The notes below the pieces were generated by a model. The model had not been told where the DNA came from. It saw only the letters and a list, made by a program, of their open reading frames with translations, and made no database searches. DNA of 64,000 nt from Rhinopithecus roxellana (Eukaryota > Chordata > Mammalia > Primates > Cercopithecidae), in assembly GCF_007565055.1 (NCBI RefSeq), contig NC_044560.1:49251030-49315029 (forward strand), in the 5' to 3' direction. Positions 24,233 to 35,687 of this stretch are shown piece by piece (position 1 is the first letter of the stretch; each line of letters starts with the position of its first letter). Both the position numbers and the translations under genes were made by a program.

Positions 24233-24599
24233 TGGATTGGCAACATATTTTGGAGGTGGAACCCTCAGGGCTTACTGATGAATTAGATGTGAGGAGAGAG
24301 GGGAAAGGAAGAGTCAAGAATTAATCCTAATTTTTTATTTTATTTTTTGGCTTTAATAAAAATATAAATGATGGTACTCTTTACTAAGATGAAGGAAGAT
24401 AATGGAGGATCAACTTGGGGAATCAGTTACTACCATCAGAAAACATAGTAATTCTTGACTCCTTCCTCCCTCTGACTCCGTAACATTGAACCCACCTTCA
24501 CCCATTGATAGCAATGCTACACTCCTCAAGCCTTGGTCTCTCTCTTTTTTGCACACTTCACACTTAATTTATCAGGGTGTGAAGGTCAAGGTCAAGGTT

Positions 24600-25335
24600 T
24601 GAAGGTGGCTTTACCTTCAAAATATATCCAAAATCTAACCATTCTTTACCAGCTCCATGCCATCATCCTCCTCACTCAGCTGGCTTACTGCAATAGCCTC
24701 TTTCTGACTTCTATGCTTCTCTCCCTCTGCTTCCACTCCACAGTCAACAATCAACACAGTAGGCAGCAGTAAGAATGCTTCTTTGAAAACCTGTCATACC
24801 ACATCACTCCTCTGCTCATTATTCTCCAATGGTTTGCATTTCACTCAGGGTAAAAACTATTACTGTGGCCAATAACGTAGACCCTATCACCTCTCTGAAT
24901 TTGTTCTCTGCAACTCTCATTTTGGTTCACTCTGCCCTACCCATTGTGACCTTCTTGCTATTCCCATAACACCCCATGCAAGCAACCCTCTCAGAATCTT
25001 TACACTGGTTGTTCCCTTGACCTGGTACATTCTTCCCCTAGGTTTCAAAACAGCTAAATTCTTTCCTTTCCTCATTCTTTGTTCAACTGTCACATCAGTG
25101 AGGTCTACCCCGACCACACTGTTTAAAACTACAATCTTCCCATCTGAACTCACAAGCTACCTCCTCTATTTGCCTTAATAACTTATACCATAAAGTGGAA
25201 TTTATTTATTTGCTACGTATTATCTGTCTCCTCCTGTTAGAATGTAAGCTTGAGAAGGGTACAGGAGTCTTGGTGGAGTGCAGGAGGGTGCAGAAGAGGT
25301 TGTTTTACTCACTGCTACTTTCTCACTCAGAACAG
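24600..25335 (+). mobile_element. L2 LINE 3' fragment
   Basis: Old L2-like order: cttactgcaatagcctcttt, then catcactcctctgctcatta, then caatggtttgcatttcactc, then gacctggtacattcttcccc, then gttagaatgtaagcttgaga near the end. Confidence 0.8.
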
Positions 25336-25726
25336 TACCTTAAACATAGTAAGCACTCTGTAAATAATGGCTGTATAAATAAACATCACCCTAAAGAATT
25401 CAGACTTTATTATAATGAAAACTGAAGAGCTATCACGAGTAACAGACTCATTACTGTGTTTCAGAAAGACTTCTATAGCTACAATGCAAGAGAGGGATTA
25501 GAGGGGGAAAGATTAGAGGCAAGAAGCCAATTAGGAAGTTGTGCAGCAATCCAGGTGGGCATACAAAAAATAAGCAAAAGCCAGGGCAGGAGAAGGGAAC
25601 AGGGAGGCATTTGTTTTTGCAGAGTTAGTCTTTGTATCCACAAAGTCATTATAACTAGCAGATGTGAAATGCTAGGGACACACCTACATCTGTACAGAGA
25701 TCCTGTCAATGCTAATTGACCTTTGG

Positions 25727-25935
25727 CTATTGTCTCCCATGCCCCTGAGAGACTCAAAGTTTTAATTTTTTTTCAATGGATATTCTCATTCATATTTTCT
25801 CTCTCTCTTTCTCTGATTCTCCCAGTCTGTCTCATTCTCACTGTGGACACTTTTGTTTGTCATCTCCAATCAGTTCTGAGGCCCACCCACTATATATTTA
25901 TTTCGGATATTGTATTTAATTTATTGTATTTAATT
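25727..25935 (-). repeat. Inverted repeat arm 2
   Basis: Reverse-complement counterpart of 22465-22672, running from ctttggctattgtctcccat through catctccaatcagttctgag to ggatattgtatttaat. Confidence 0.85.
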
Positions 25936-26129
25936 GTTTTGTCCCATGGCCTTACAAAGCTTGCCAACTGTATTTGTTTCAAGACACTTAAAAGAGAATG
26001 TCATGTTAAGTGACAACAGTTGCTTCTCAAGGGAGTCTACAAGAGAACTGAAAGAACAACTCAGAAATGCACCGCCACAAAAGTCAGATTCAGTTTTGGA
26101 AAGATCTTGGGCCTCTGGTGGCCAACTTG

Positions 26130-26325
26130 GGTTTGCACTGTAGCTCTCCTACTTACAACTGTAAGATTTTGATCAAATTGCCTTGCCATTTTCAGCCTAT
26201 TTCTTCATCAGTAAAACTAATATAACAACACTGACCATATACACATGCTGTGAAGATCAGATGAAATACCAAATCCTAATGGGCCTAAAAGTATTTGGTA
26301 GATAATAGGTATTCGGTATTAACCT
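26130..26325 (+). repeat. MIR SINE remnant
   Basis: MIR-like: ctcctacttacaactgtaag, then caaattgccttgccattttc, then ttcatcagtaaaactaat and gaagatcagatgaaat. Confidence 0.7.
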
Positions 26326-28568
26326 CTATTTTTCCAGTAGGCTTAGCAATTGTACTATCTATTTTTATGCCCTACAATAAATTATAATGATCAGTTCTGT
26401 ATCCAATTTTCTTATTTGATGATGAACGACTGCTGTGACCACATTCTTGGCTGGCCCAGTGGAATCACTCAGGAAATCTCTGTAATGCGATGGAAGGAGT
26501 GAATGAATGAAGGGATGAAATCATTATCTCCAAAACCTGTACTACACTGTGCACACTGCAAGTCATTCATACACCCATTTATAGCAGAATGCCTTCCATA
26601 GGTGACCTCCTGAGGCTAGTCCCAGTCTTGGCAATGACGCAGGAGGCAGATAGGCACTCACAATGTACACATCCTAAAATCCCAAGAGCACATAGTAACT
26701 TGTTGCATTGTGACCTTGTGACTCAATCCAAGCCCAATTGTTCCAGAAAGCCAGTGCCACCATAGCAGTGGCTTAGGAACTTGTCTTAGCCTTCCTTACC
26801 TAATGCCATCCCCCAAAAAAATGACTCCATGTGAGACAAAGAAGAGCACTTAGAAAGGGTGATGGCCAAGGTCCAGTTGGAAATAAGCTTTGGTATCTGG
26901 ATGAAGGAACTGCACGGGGTCAGTGTTCTGTGGACAAAGTCTGTGGAAAAAGCAATGTTTTTTCGCATAACTATTCTGAAGAGAACATCGGCAAGCATGA
27001 GACAAGCCTTGACGTGTGATGAAACTAAAATCAATCATCCTTAGGAAGGGAGCATGTGCTTTTCTAAGAAGTAAATATCAAAAGATCCTGTCCTATTTCT
27101 TTTCCTTCATCCTGAGGATAACAAGATGAAGATTTAAAAAAAAAATACAAATCTATTCACATACTTAGAATGAAATCCTTGCTTTATAATGGAAGATCTG
27201 CATTTAATTGTAAAAATGAGATAAAATATCTTTTTTTCAAATCTATGGATTTTAATACATTTTTCATTTATTTTCCTTTTTTCTCTTGCTTCCTCCCCTT
27301 TACTTTCCTTTTACTCTCTTTTCTCACTTCACATCTCTTATGCTTTAGGTGGTGTATTTATGACTGTGTGGCATTGTCGAAACCATGGACAATGTACTAC
27401 TGGAGCAGACACCTTCAGATGTGGCTTATTAGAGAAGATGTGCACATGCAACAAGGAATAAAAATGATGCAACTTTCTCGTATCATGTCCTATGTGACAA
27501 TGATGTATTTTAAAACCAGGGATTGGAATTTACAAGAGAATAAAAAAGAATCAGTAAATGGTAAGGAAAGGTGAATAGCAAACAAATCATATTAAAAGGC
27601 CATCGATGGTGGGTGAGGAGACTCTCCAGGCTGTGATTGCTACCTTTAGTCACTTAACTATAAAATACGGATAATGACTGTATCTATAGGTATAGTCATA
27701 GGACTTTTCAGAGTATTAATTAGATAATACATGAAAAGTTCTTGGAATTCAGATCAGAAACAAGCCTTCAAAATAACATTAGACACTGTAATTATGAATA
27801 TCATTCAAAGTTTAACAGAATTATGTGTATAAATCCCTCTCACAAAAAAATACTCAGTAAGCTACAATTATTACAATTAATATTACCATCATTATAGTAT
27901 TTTTAAATCTATGTTATAACTGACATCTCTCTCTCTTTGCATGTCCTCTTTGGACTGATAATGGACAACGCAATTTGCTCTTGATTCAAATTTTGCTCCA
28001 TTGTGCTAGATTTTGGATTTCCTAAGATTTCACTCTCTGTAACCTATGAGTCAATCAAGCCGCATGCCTATGTCCAATGAAACTATGCATGTAGAGTTTC
28101 CCAGAATGGAGCTCCAAATGCAGTTTGACAGGTTGATGGCGCAATACTAATGAAACAGATAAAAGCTAACAATTCCCATGACTCCTGTCAAAAGCCACAG
28201 TGGAATATTATGAAGATTTGTTAGTAATAGCAAAGAAGAGGTCCCATTTTTAATTAAAATTCAGGTTTATGAAATAGGTGTAAACAATTTTTGTGCACAA
28301 AGATATGTCATAACATTTGGGATAAAATGGCTTATATTCATAGCAATAGAGGAAACTTTGAGCCAAATACTAGGGAAAATATTTCTAACTGATAGAGATG
28401 TTCGATGTGTATATCAAGTCTCTGAAAACCTACTGATGGACAGGTTCATGAATAATGCATTCTGCACAAAGAATTGGTTTACTGGATCATTACCCTTACT
28501 AGAAAAAGCTTCTGGATTGTGTCTTCTATGAGTTCAGAGTCTCCTACAGGTGATTATACTATGATGTG

Positions 28569-28571
<3 letters not shown>

Positions 28572-28612
<41 letters not shown>

Positions 28613-29106
28613 GTAGCCAGGTGCGCCTTTATTAGCTGAGCCACTACTTGAGAGGGATGAAGCGGGAGGAGTGGGTGGCTCCAATGCCTGGCCGGCCGTG
28701 CTTCACGGGCTTGTAGGTGATGGAGAACTCGCCCAGGTAGTGGCCAATCATCTCGGGCTTGATCTCCACCTGGTTGAAGGTCTTGCCGTTGTAGACGCCC
28801 ACCATGCTGCCCACCATCTCTGGCAGGATGATCATGTCCCGCAAGTGCGTCTTCACCACTTCTGGCTTCTCCATGGGCGGCGCCTCCTTCTTGGCCTTGC
28901 GCAGGCGCTTCAGCAGTGAGTGCTGCTTCCGCCGCAGGCCCCGGTTCAGCCGCCGCCGCTGGCGCGCCCTGTACAGTTGCATGAGCTGCTCGTAGGACAT
29001 GTCCAGCAGCTGGTCCAGGTCCACGCCGCGGTAGGTGAACTTGCGGAAGGTCCGCTTCTTCTTCTGCTCTACCTCTGCCATCTTGCCGGATGCTCAGAAA
29101 AGAGCC
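28572..29106 (-). pseudogene. RPS15: RPS15 processed retrocopy, full length
   Basis: Intronless copy of the mRNA of ribosomal protein S15 (uS19, small subunit). A 40-nt T tract (28572-28611) is the reversed A tail; an AATAAA signal lies at 28628-28633 on the minus strand. The 5' end carries a CTTTTC stretch reminiscent of a TOP motif. Perfect 12-bp target duplications gatgtgaggttt (28563-28574, 29107-29118) and the GGTTT/AAAAG context fit L1-endonuclease insertion. It is in the same orientation as FGGY, inside the 25.8-kb intron. Confidence 0.95.
28644..29081 (-). CDS. Open RPS15-like frame in the retrocopy, 145 aa
   Basis: 145 codons, the normal RPS15 length, starting MAEVEQKKKRTFRKFTYRG and ending GIGATHSSRFIPLK, with no stop or frameshift. 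The basic region RRRLNRGLRRKQH and the RPGIGATHSSRF segment of S19-family proteins are intact. From memory the only change from the conserved mammalian protein is S to R in LYRARQRRR. That high conservation with the long tail and perfect duplications suggests a fairly recent insertion. As a retrocopy within an intron it probably lacks its own promoter, so expression is not assumed. Confidence 0.7.
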   Translation of the reverse strand: MAEVEQKKKRTFRKFTYRGVDLDQLLDMSYEQLMQLYRARQRRRLNRGLRRKQHSLLKRLRKAKKEAPPMEKPEVVKTHLRDMIILPEMVGSMVGVYNGKTFNQVEIKPEMIGHYLGEFSITYKPVKHGRPGIGATHSSRFIPLK

Positions 29107-29274
29107 GATGTGAGGTTTAAAAGAGTTATATTTCAGTCATGGGTCCTCAATGTGTGACGAAAAGGGAAAGAATATTTAACTTAAAAGTTGTCCAGGAAGA
29201 CCTGGGTGCAGGGGGTGCCAAAATGACTGACTAGAAGCAGCAGTGATCAGAGGCTCCCATCAAAAAGAGCCATA

Positions 29275-29453
29275 CCCCGTTCTCTACTAAAAATACAAAA
29301 AATTAGCTGAGCATGGTGGCAGGTGCCTGTAGTCCCAGCTACTCGGGAGGCTGAGGCAGGAGAATGGTGTGAACCTGGGAGGCGGAGCTTGCAGTGAGCA
29401 GAGATCATGCCACTGTACTCCAGCCTAGGCAACAGAGTGAGACTCCATCTCAA
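29275..29453 (+). mobile_element. 5'-truncated Alu inside the older L1 5' UTR
   Basis: Only the part from ctctactaaaaatacaaaa to gactccatctc is present. Flanks aaaaagagccata (29262-29274) and aaaaagaaccata (29454-29466 region) are near-identical target duplications. Confidence 0.9.
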
Positions 29454-30699
29454 AAAAAAGAACCATAACAGCATGCAAATCCTGCACCGGCAACTGAGGT
29501 ATCCAGGTTCTGTCATCAGAACTGACTAGGTGGCTGGTGTGACCCACGGAGAAGAAGGAAGAGCCATGTGGTGTGGTGGCCCACCTGAGAGCCACACGGG
29601 GCAGGAGAGCCCTCACCCCCCATCCAAGGGAGGCAGTTAGTGTGCTCGCCAGCCTGGGAAACCGTGCTTTTTCCACGGAAATGTGCAACCTATAGATTGG
29701 AAGATCCCACTCATGAGCCCATGTCACCAGGGCCTAGGGTTCCCAACCATGGAGTTGCACTGACTCTCATCAACCACTCAGCTAGAATCTGCTTAAGCCT
29801 GTTGAGCTCCCGAGGGGCGGCCAGCACCACAGCTGCGGCTACCTGCTGTCTAAGCCATTTGGCCTCCTTGAAAGAGGGGTGGCAGCCAACACTGGAACTT
29901 AAAGTTGCCTAACACAGTAAGTTCCCAGGATGGGGGAAGGGCAGCAGTCATCTCTATAGCTCCAGGCCATGCTTTTCCCCTACTGGAGCCAAGGAAGCTG
30001 AATGGCTTGGTCCCAAGAGGTATTCCCCACAGCCTAACACACCAGCTGTGGCAAACTGCGGCCAGAGTGCCTCTTTGGGCCTCATCCTGATCCATCCCTC
30101 CTCACTGGGTGGGGTTTCCCTGCAGGAACTCCAACAACTCCAGCTAAGGGCTCAGGGACCCAACTTGGATCTCCCTGGGCCTGAGCCCCTAGGCAGGGAG
30201 GGGGCCACAGTCTCCGCAGACCAGCAGACTGTCTTTCCTCCTGATAGTTCTGAGGAATCTCAGCAGCCCAGACAAGTGGGCTCCCCGACAGTGAAAGCTC
30301 ACCCCCTCCACCAAGGGACAAAGTACTTTGTTAAATGGGTCCTGCTTCCCATGCCAACCACTGAGTGAGACACTTCAACAGGGATTGTCAGACACCCTAT
30401 ACAGAATTCCTACTGGCATCGGGTCAGTGCCCCTCAAGGTCAGAGATCCCAGAGGAAGGAGCAGGCACCCATCTTTGCCCTTTCTCCAGCCTCCCTGACT
30501 GACATTTCCAAGAGTGGGAACAAACCATATGAATAGGGCCTGAAGGGAACCCTCAGCAAACCACGGAAGCCCCACAGAAGAGGGACCTGACCACTGAAAG
30601 AAAAACAAACAAACAGAAAGCAACAACAACAGCATCAAGGAAAAAAAAGTCCCCACAAAAACCCCATCCAAGGGTCAGCAGCCTCAAAGATTGAAACTA

Positions 30700-31690
30700 G
30701 ACAAACTCCTGAAGATGAGAAAGAATCAACAAAAAACACTGAAAACCCAAAAGGCCAGAGTGCCACTTCTCCAAATGATCACAACACCTCTCCAGCAAGG
30801 GCACAGAACTGGACAGAGGATGAGATGGACGAGCTGACAGAAGTAGGCTTCAGACAGTGCGTAATAACAAACTCTACTGAGCTAAAGGAGCATGTTCTAA
30901 CCCAATGCAAAGAAGCTAAGAACCTTGACAAAAGGTTACAGGAGCTGCTAACTAGAATAACGAGCTTAGAGAGGAACACAAATGACCTGAGGGAGCTGAA
31001 AAACACACTAGAAACACATGAAGCATACACAAGTATCGACAGCTGAATGGACCAAGCAGAAGAAAGGACATCATAATTTGAAGACCATCTTGCTGAAATA
31101 AGGCATTAAGACAATATTAGATAAAAAAGAATAAAAAGGAATGAATAAAACCTCTAAGAAATATGGGACTATGTAAAAAGACCAAACCTATGATTGACTT
31201 GAGTACCTGAAAGAGATGGGGAGAACGGAACCAAATTGGAAAACACATTTCAGGATATTATCCAGGAGAACTTCCCCAACCTAGTGAGACAGGCCAACAC
31301 TCAAATTCAGGAAATAAAGAGAACACCACTAAGACACTCCATGAGAAGATCAACCCCAAGACACATAATCATCATATTCTCCAAGGTCAAAATGAAGGAA
31401 ATAATATTAAGAGCAAAGAGAAAGGTTGGGTTACCCACAAAGGAAGCCCATCAGACTAACAGCGGATCTCTCTGTAGAAACTCTACAAGCCAGAAAAGAG
31501 TGGGGGTGAATATTCAACATTCCTAAATAAATGAATTTTTAACCCAGAATCTCATATCCAGCCAAACTAAGCTTCATAAGTGAAAGAGAAATAAAATCCA
31601 ATCTAGACAAGCAAATGCTGAGGGATTTTTGTCACCACCAGGCCTGTCTTGCAAGAGCTCCTATAGGAAGCACTAAATATGGAAAGGAAA
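30700..31690 (+). pseudogene. Older L1 ORF1 remnant
   Basis: Fragments such as DEMDELTEVGF, FQDIIQENFPNLVRQANTQI and RSTPRHIII identify L1 ORF1. Several stops and frameshifts break it, for example the stop after TSIDS at about 31045. Non-functional. Confidence 0.85.
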
Positions 31691-31699
31691 AACCGATAC

Positions 31700-31790
31700 C
31701 AGCCACTGGGAAAAAAAGGAAAATATATGTATGTATATATACATATACACATATATATGTACACATATATACATATATATATATATGAAG
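31700..31790. repeat. TA/CA-rich microsatellite between L1 ORF1 and ORF2
   Basis: Alternating tatgtatgtatatatacata units expanded inside the L1 ORF1-ORF2 spacer. Confidence 0.85.
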
Positions 31791-31851
31791 ACCAATGACA
31801 CTATGAAGAAACTGTATAAGCTAGTGTGCAAAATAACCAGACAGCATCAAG

Positions 31852-32047
31852 ATGACAGCATCAAATTCACATATAACAATATCAACCTTAAATGTAAATA
31901 GGCTAAATGACACAGTTAAGACACAGACTGGCAAATTGGATACTCATGACCCATTGGTGTGCTGTATTCAGGAGACCCATCTCATGTGCAGAGACACACA
32001 TAGGCTCAAAATAAAGGGATGGAGGAAAATTTACCAAGCAAATGGAA

Positions 32048-32078
<31 letters not shown>

Positions 32079-35000
32079 CCAGGGGTTGCAAACCTGGTCT
32101 CTGACAAAACAGACTTTCAACCAACAAAAATAAAAAAGACAAAGAAGGGCATTACATAATGGTAAAGGGATCAATTCTACAAGAAGAGCTTACTATCCTA
32201 CGTATATATGCATCCAATATGGGAGCAACCAGATTCAAAAAACAAGTTCTTAAAGACTACAAAGAGACTTAGACTCCCACACAATAATAGTGGGAGACTT
32301 TAACACCCCACTGTCAATATTAGACAGATCACTGAGACAGAAAATTAACAAAAATATTCAGGACTTGAACTCATCTCTGGATCAAGTGAACCTAGTAGAC
32401 ATCTACAAAACTCTCCAGCCCAAATAATCAGAATATATATTCTTCTCAGTGCCACATGACACTTATTCTAAAGTTGACCACATAATTGGAAGTAAAACAC
32501 TCCTCAGCTAATGCAAAAGAATGGAAATCATAATCAAACAGTCTCTCAGAACACAGTGTAATCAAATTAGAAGTCAGAATTAAGAAATTAAGTCAAAACT
32601 CCACAACTACATAAAAATTAAGCAATCTGCACCTGAATGACTCCTGGGTAAATAATGAAATTAAGGCAGAAATAAAGAAGTTATTTGAAACCAATGAGAA
32701 CAAAGAGACCACATAACAGAATCTTTGGGACACAGCTAAAGCAGTGTTAAGAGGGAAATTTATAGCACTAAATGCCCACATCAGAAAGCTAGAAAGATCT
32801 CAAATTGATACCCTAACATCACAATTAAAGAGCTAGAGAAGCAAGAGCAAACAAATCCAAAAGCTAGCAGAAGACAAGAAATAACTAAGATCAGAGCAGA
32901 ACCAAAAAAGATAAAGACACTTCAAAAAAAAACCAATGAATCCAGAAGCTGGTTTTTTGAAAAAATTAACAAAATAGATGGCTAGCTAGACTTATAAAGA
33001 AGAAAAGAGAGAAGAATCGAATAGATACAATAGAAAATTATAAAGGGGATATCACCAATGACCCCAGAGAGATACAAACTGCCATCAGAGAATACAATAA
33101 ACACCTCTATGCAAATAAACTGGAAAATCTAGTAAGAAATGGATAAATTCCTGGACATATACAGCCTCCCAAGACTAAACCAGGAAGAAGTCGAATCTCT
33201 GAATAGACCAATAACAAGTTCTGAAATTGAGGCAGTAATTAATAGCCTACAAACCAATAAAAGCCCCAGACCAGATGAATTCACAGCCAAACTCTACTAG
33301 AGGTACAAAGAGGAGTTGGTACTATTCCTTCTGAAACTATTCCAAACAGTTGAAATGGAGGACTTCCACCTAACTCATTTTATGAGGCCAGCATCATTCT
33401 GATACCAAAACTGGGAAGAGACACAACAACAACAATAAAAAACTTCAGGCCAATACCCCTGCTGAACAACGATGTGAAAATTCTCAATAAAATACTGGCA
33501 AATAGAATCCAGCAGCACATCAAAAAGCTTATCCACCACGATCAAGTCGGCTTCATCCCTGGGATGCAAGGCTGGTTCACCGTACACAAACCAATAAATG
33601 GAATCCATCACATAAACAGAATCAATGACAAAAAGCACATGATTATTTCAATAGATGCAGATAAGGCCTTCAAAAAAATTCAACAGCCCTTCATGTTAAA
33701 AACTCTCAATAAACTAGGTATTGATGGAACATATCTCAAAATAATAAGAGCTATTTATATCAAACCCACAGCCAATATCACACTGAATGGGCAAAAGCTG
33801 GAAGCATTCCCTTTGAAAACTGGCACAAGACAAGGATGCCCTCTGTCACCACTCCTATTCAACATGGTATTGGAAATTCTGGCCAGGGCAATCAGGCAAG
33901 AGAAAGAAATAAAGCGTATTCAAATAGGAAGAGAGGAAGTCAGATTGTCTCCGTTTATCGATGACATGATTGCATATTTAGAAAACCCCATCATCTCAGC
34001 CCCAAAACTCCTTAAGCTGATAAGCAACTTCAGCAAAGTCTCATGATACAAAATCAATGTGCAAAAATCACAAGCATTCCTATACACCAACAAAGGAGAA
34101 GCAGAGAGCCAAATCATGAATGAAATTCCATTCACAATTGCTACAAAGAGAATAAAATACCTAGGAATACAACCAACATGGGAAGTGAAGGACCTCTTTA
34201 AGGAGATTTACAAACCACTGCTGAAGGAAATAAGAGAGGGCACAAACAAATGGAAAAACATTCTATCCTTATGGATAGGCAGAATCAATATTGTGAAAAC
34301 GGCCATACTTCCCAAAGTAATTTATAGATTAAATGCTATTTCCATCAAACTACCATTGACATTCTTCACAGAATTAAAAAAAAAAAAAAAAAAAAGACTT
34401 TAAATTTCATATAGAACCAAAAAAGAGCCCATATAGCCAAAAGACAATTCCTAAGCAAAAAGAACAAAGCTGGAAGCATAATGCTACCTGACTTGAAACT
34501 ACACTACAAGGCTACAGTAACCAAAACAGCAGAGTACTGGTACATAAAACAGACATATAGATCAATGGAACAGAACAGAGACCTCAGAAGTAACACCACA
34601 CATCCACAACCATCTGATCTTCGACAAATCTGATCCAAAAAAAAGGAATGAGAAAAGGGTTCCCTATTTAATAAATAGTGCTGAGAAAAGTGGTTAGCCA
34701 TATGCAGAAAACTAAAACTGGACCTCTTACTTACACCGTGTACAAATATTAACTAAGACGGATTAAAGATTTAAATGTAAAACCCCAAACCATAAAAGCC
34801 CTAGGAGAAAACCTAGGCAATACCATTCAGGACATAGACAGGGGCAAAGTTTTCATGACAAAAACACCAAAAACACCAATTTTGTTGCAATTGCAACAAA
34901 AGTCAAAATTGACAAATTGGATCTAATTAAACTAAAGAGCTTCTGCACAGAAAAAGAAACTCTCATCAGAGTGAACAGGCAACCTATAGAATGGGAGAAA

Positions 35001-35474
35001 ATTTTTGCACTCTATTCATCTGACAAAGGGCTGATATTCAGAATCTACAAAGAATTTCAATAAATTTACAAGAAACAACCCCATCAAAAAGTGGGCCAAG
35101 AATATCAACAGACACTTTTCAAAAGAAGAGATTTATGCAGCCAAGAAACATAAAAAAAAGCTCAACATCATTGATCATTAGAGAAACACAAATCAAGACC
35201 AAAATAAGATACCATCTCATGCCAGTTAGAATGATGATTATTAAAAAGTCAGTGAACAATACATGCTGGTGAGGATGTGGAGAAATAGGAACTTTTTCAC
35301 TGTTGGTGGGAACGTAAATTAGTTCAACCATTGTGGAAGACAGTGTGACGATTCCTCAAGGACCTAGAACCAGAAATACCATTTGACCCAGAATTCCATT
35401 ACTGGATATATACCCAAAAGAATATAAATGATTCTACTACAAAGACATATGCACATGGATGTATATTGCAGCAC
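31852..35474 (+). pseudogene. Older L1 ORF2 remnant
   Basis: The endonuclease (CCIQETHLMCRDTHR), reverse transcriptase (GTRQGCPLSPLLFNMVLE) and a corrupted catalytic region (PFIDDMIAY in place of FADD) are visible across shifted frames. A 28-nt A run at 32051-32078 has expanded inside the endonuclease. The 3' end of the frame is in 41867-42090. Confidence 0.88.
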
Positions 35475-35687
35475 TTTTTTTCAGTTTCTCTAAATTATTA
35501 TTTTTTTTATTATTATACTTTAAGTTCCAGGGTTTGTTACATATGTATACATGTGCCATGTTGGTGTGCTGCACCCATTAATTTGTCATTTACATTAGGT
35601 ATATCTTAATGCTATCCCTCCCCCTCCAACCCCATGACAGGCCACAGTGTGTGATGTTCCCCACCTGTGTCCAAGTGTTCTCATTGC

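Larger units (their letters stand above)
29213..35474 (+). mobile_element. Older L1 (L1P type), left part of split element
   Basis: Starts with L1 5' UTR sequence (tgccaaaatgactgactag), continues through a long 5' UTR, ORF1 and ORF2, and is interrupted at gcagcact (35474) by a minus-strand L1. It resumes at 41867. The 5' UTR differs from that of the 6297 element and suggests an older L1PA/L1PB lineage. Possible flanking duplication: aagttgtc near 29186 and near 42315. Confidence 0.9.

Noticed and set aside
24011..24317. Multiple overlapping frames on both strands rich in G/E/K or F/P/S
   Set aside because: Produced by the polypurine repeat; no start context or protein family.
27170..27574. 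134-codon + strand frame
   Set aside because: Much of it translates a pyrimidine-rich tract into F/L/S-rich peptide; the remainder has no family resemblance.
28671..29120. Several + strand frames across the RPS15 retrocopy
   Set aside because: Shadows of the GC-rich RPS15 coding sequence on the other strand.
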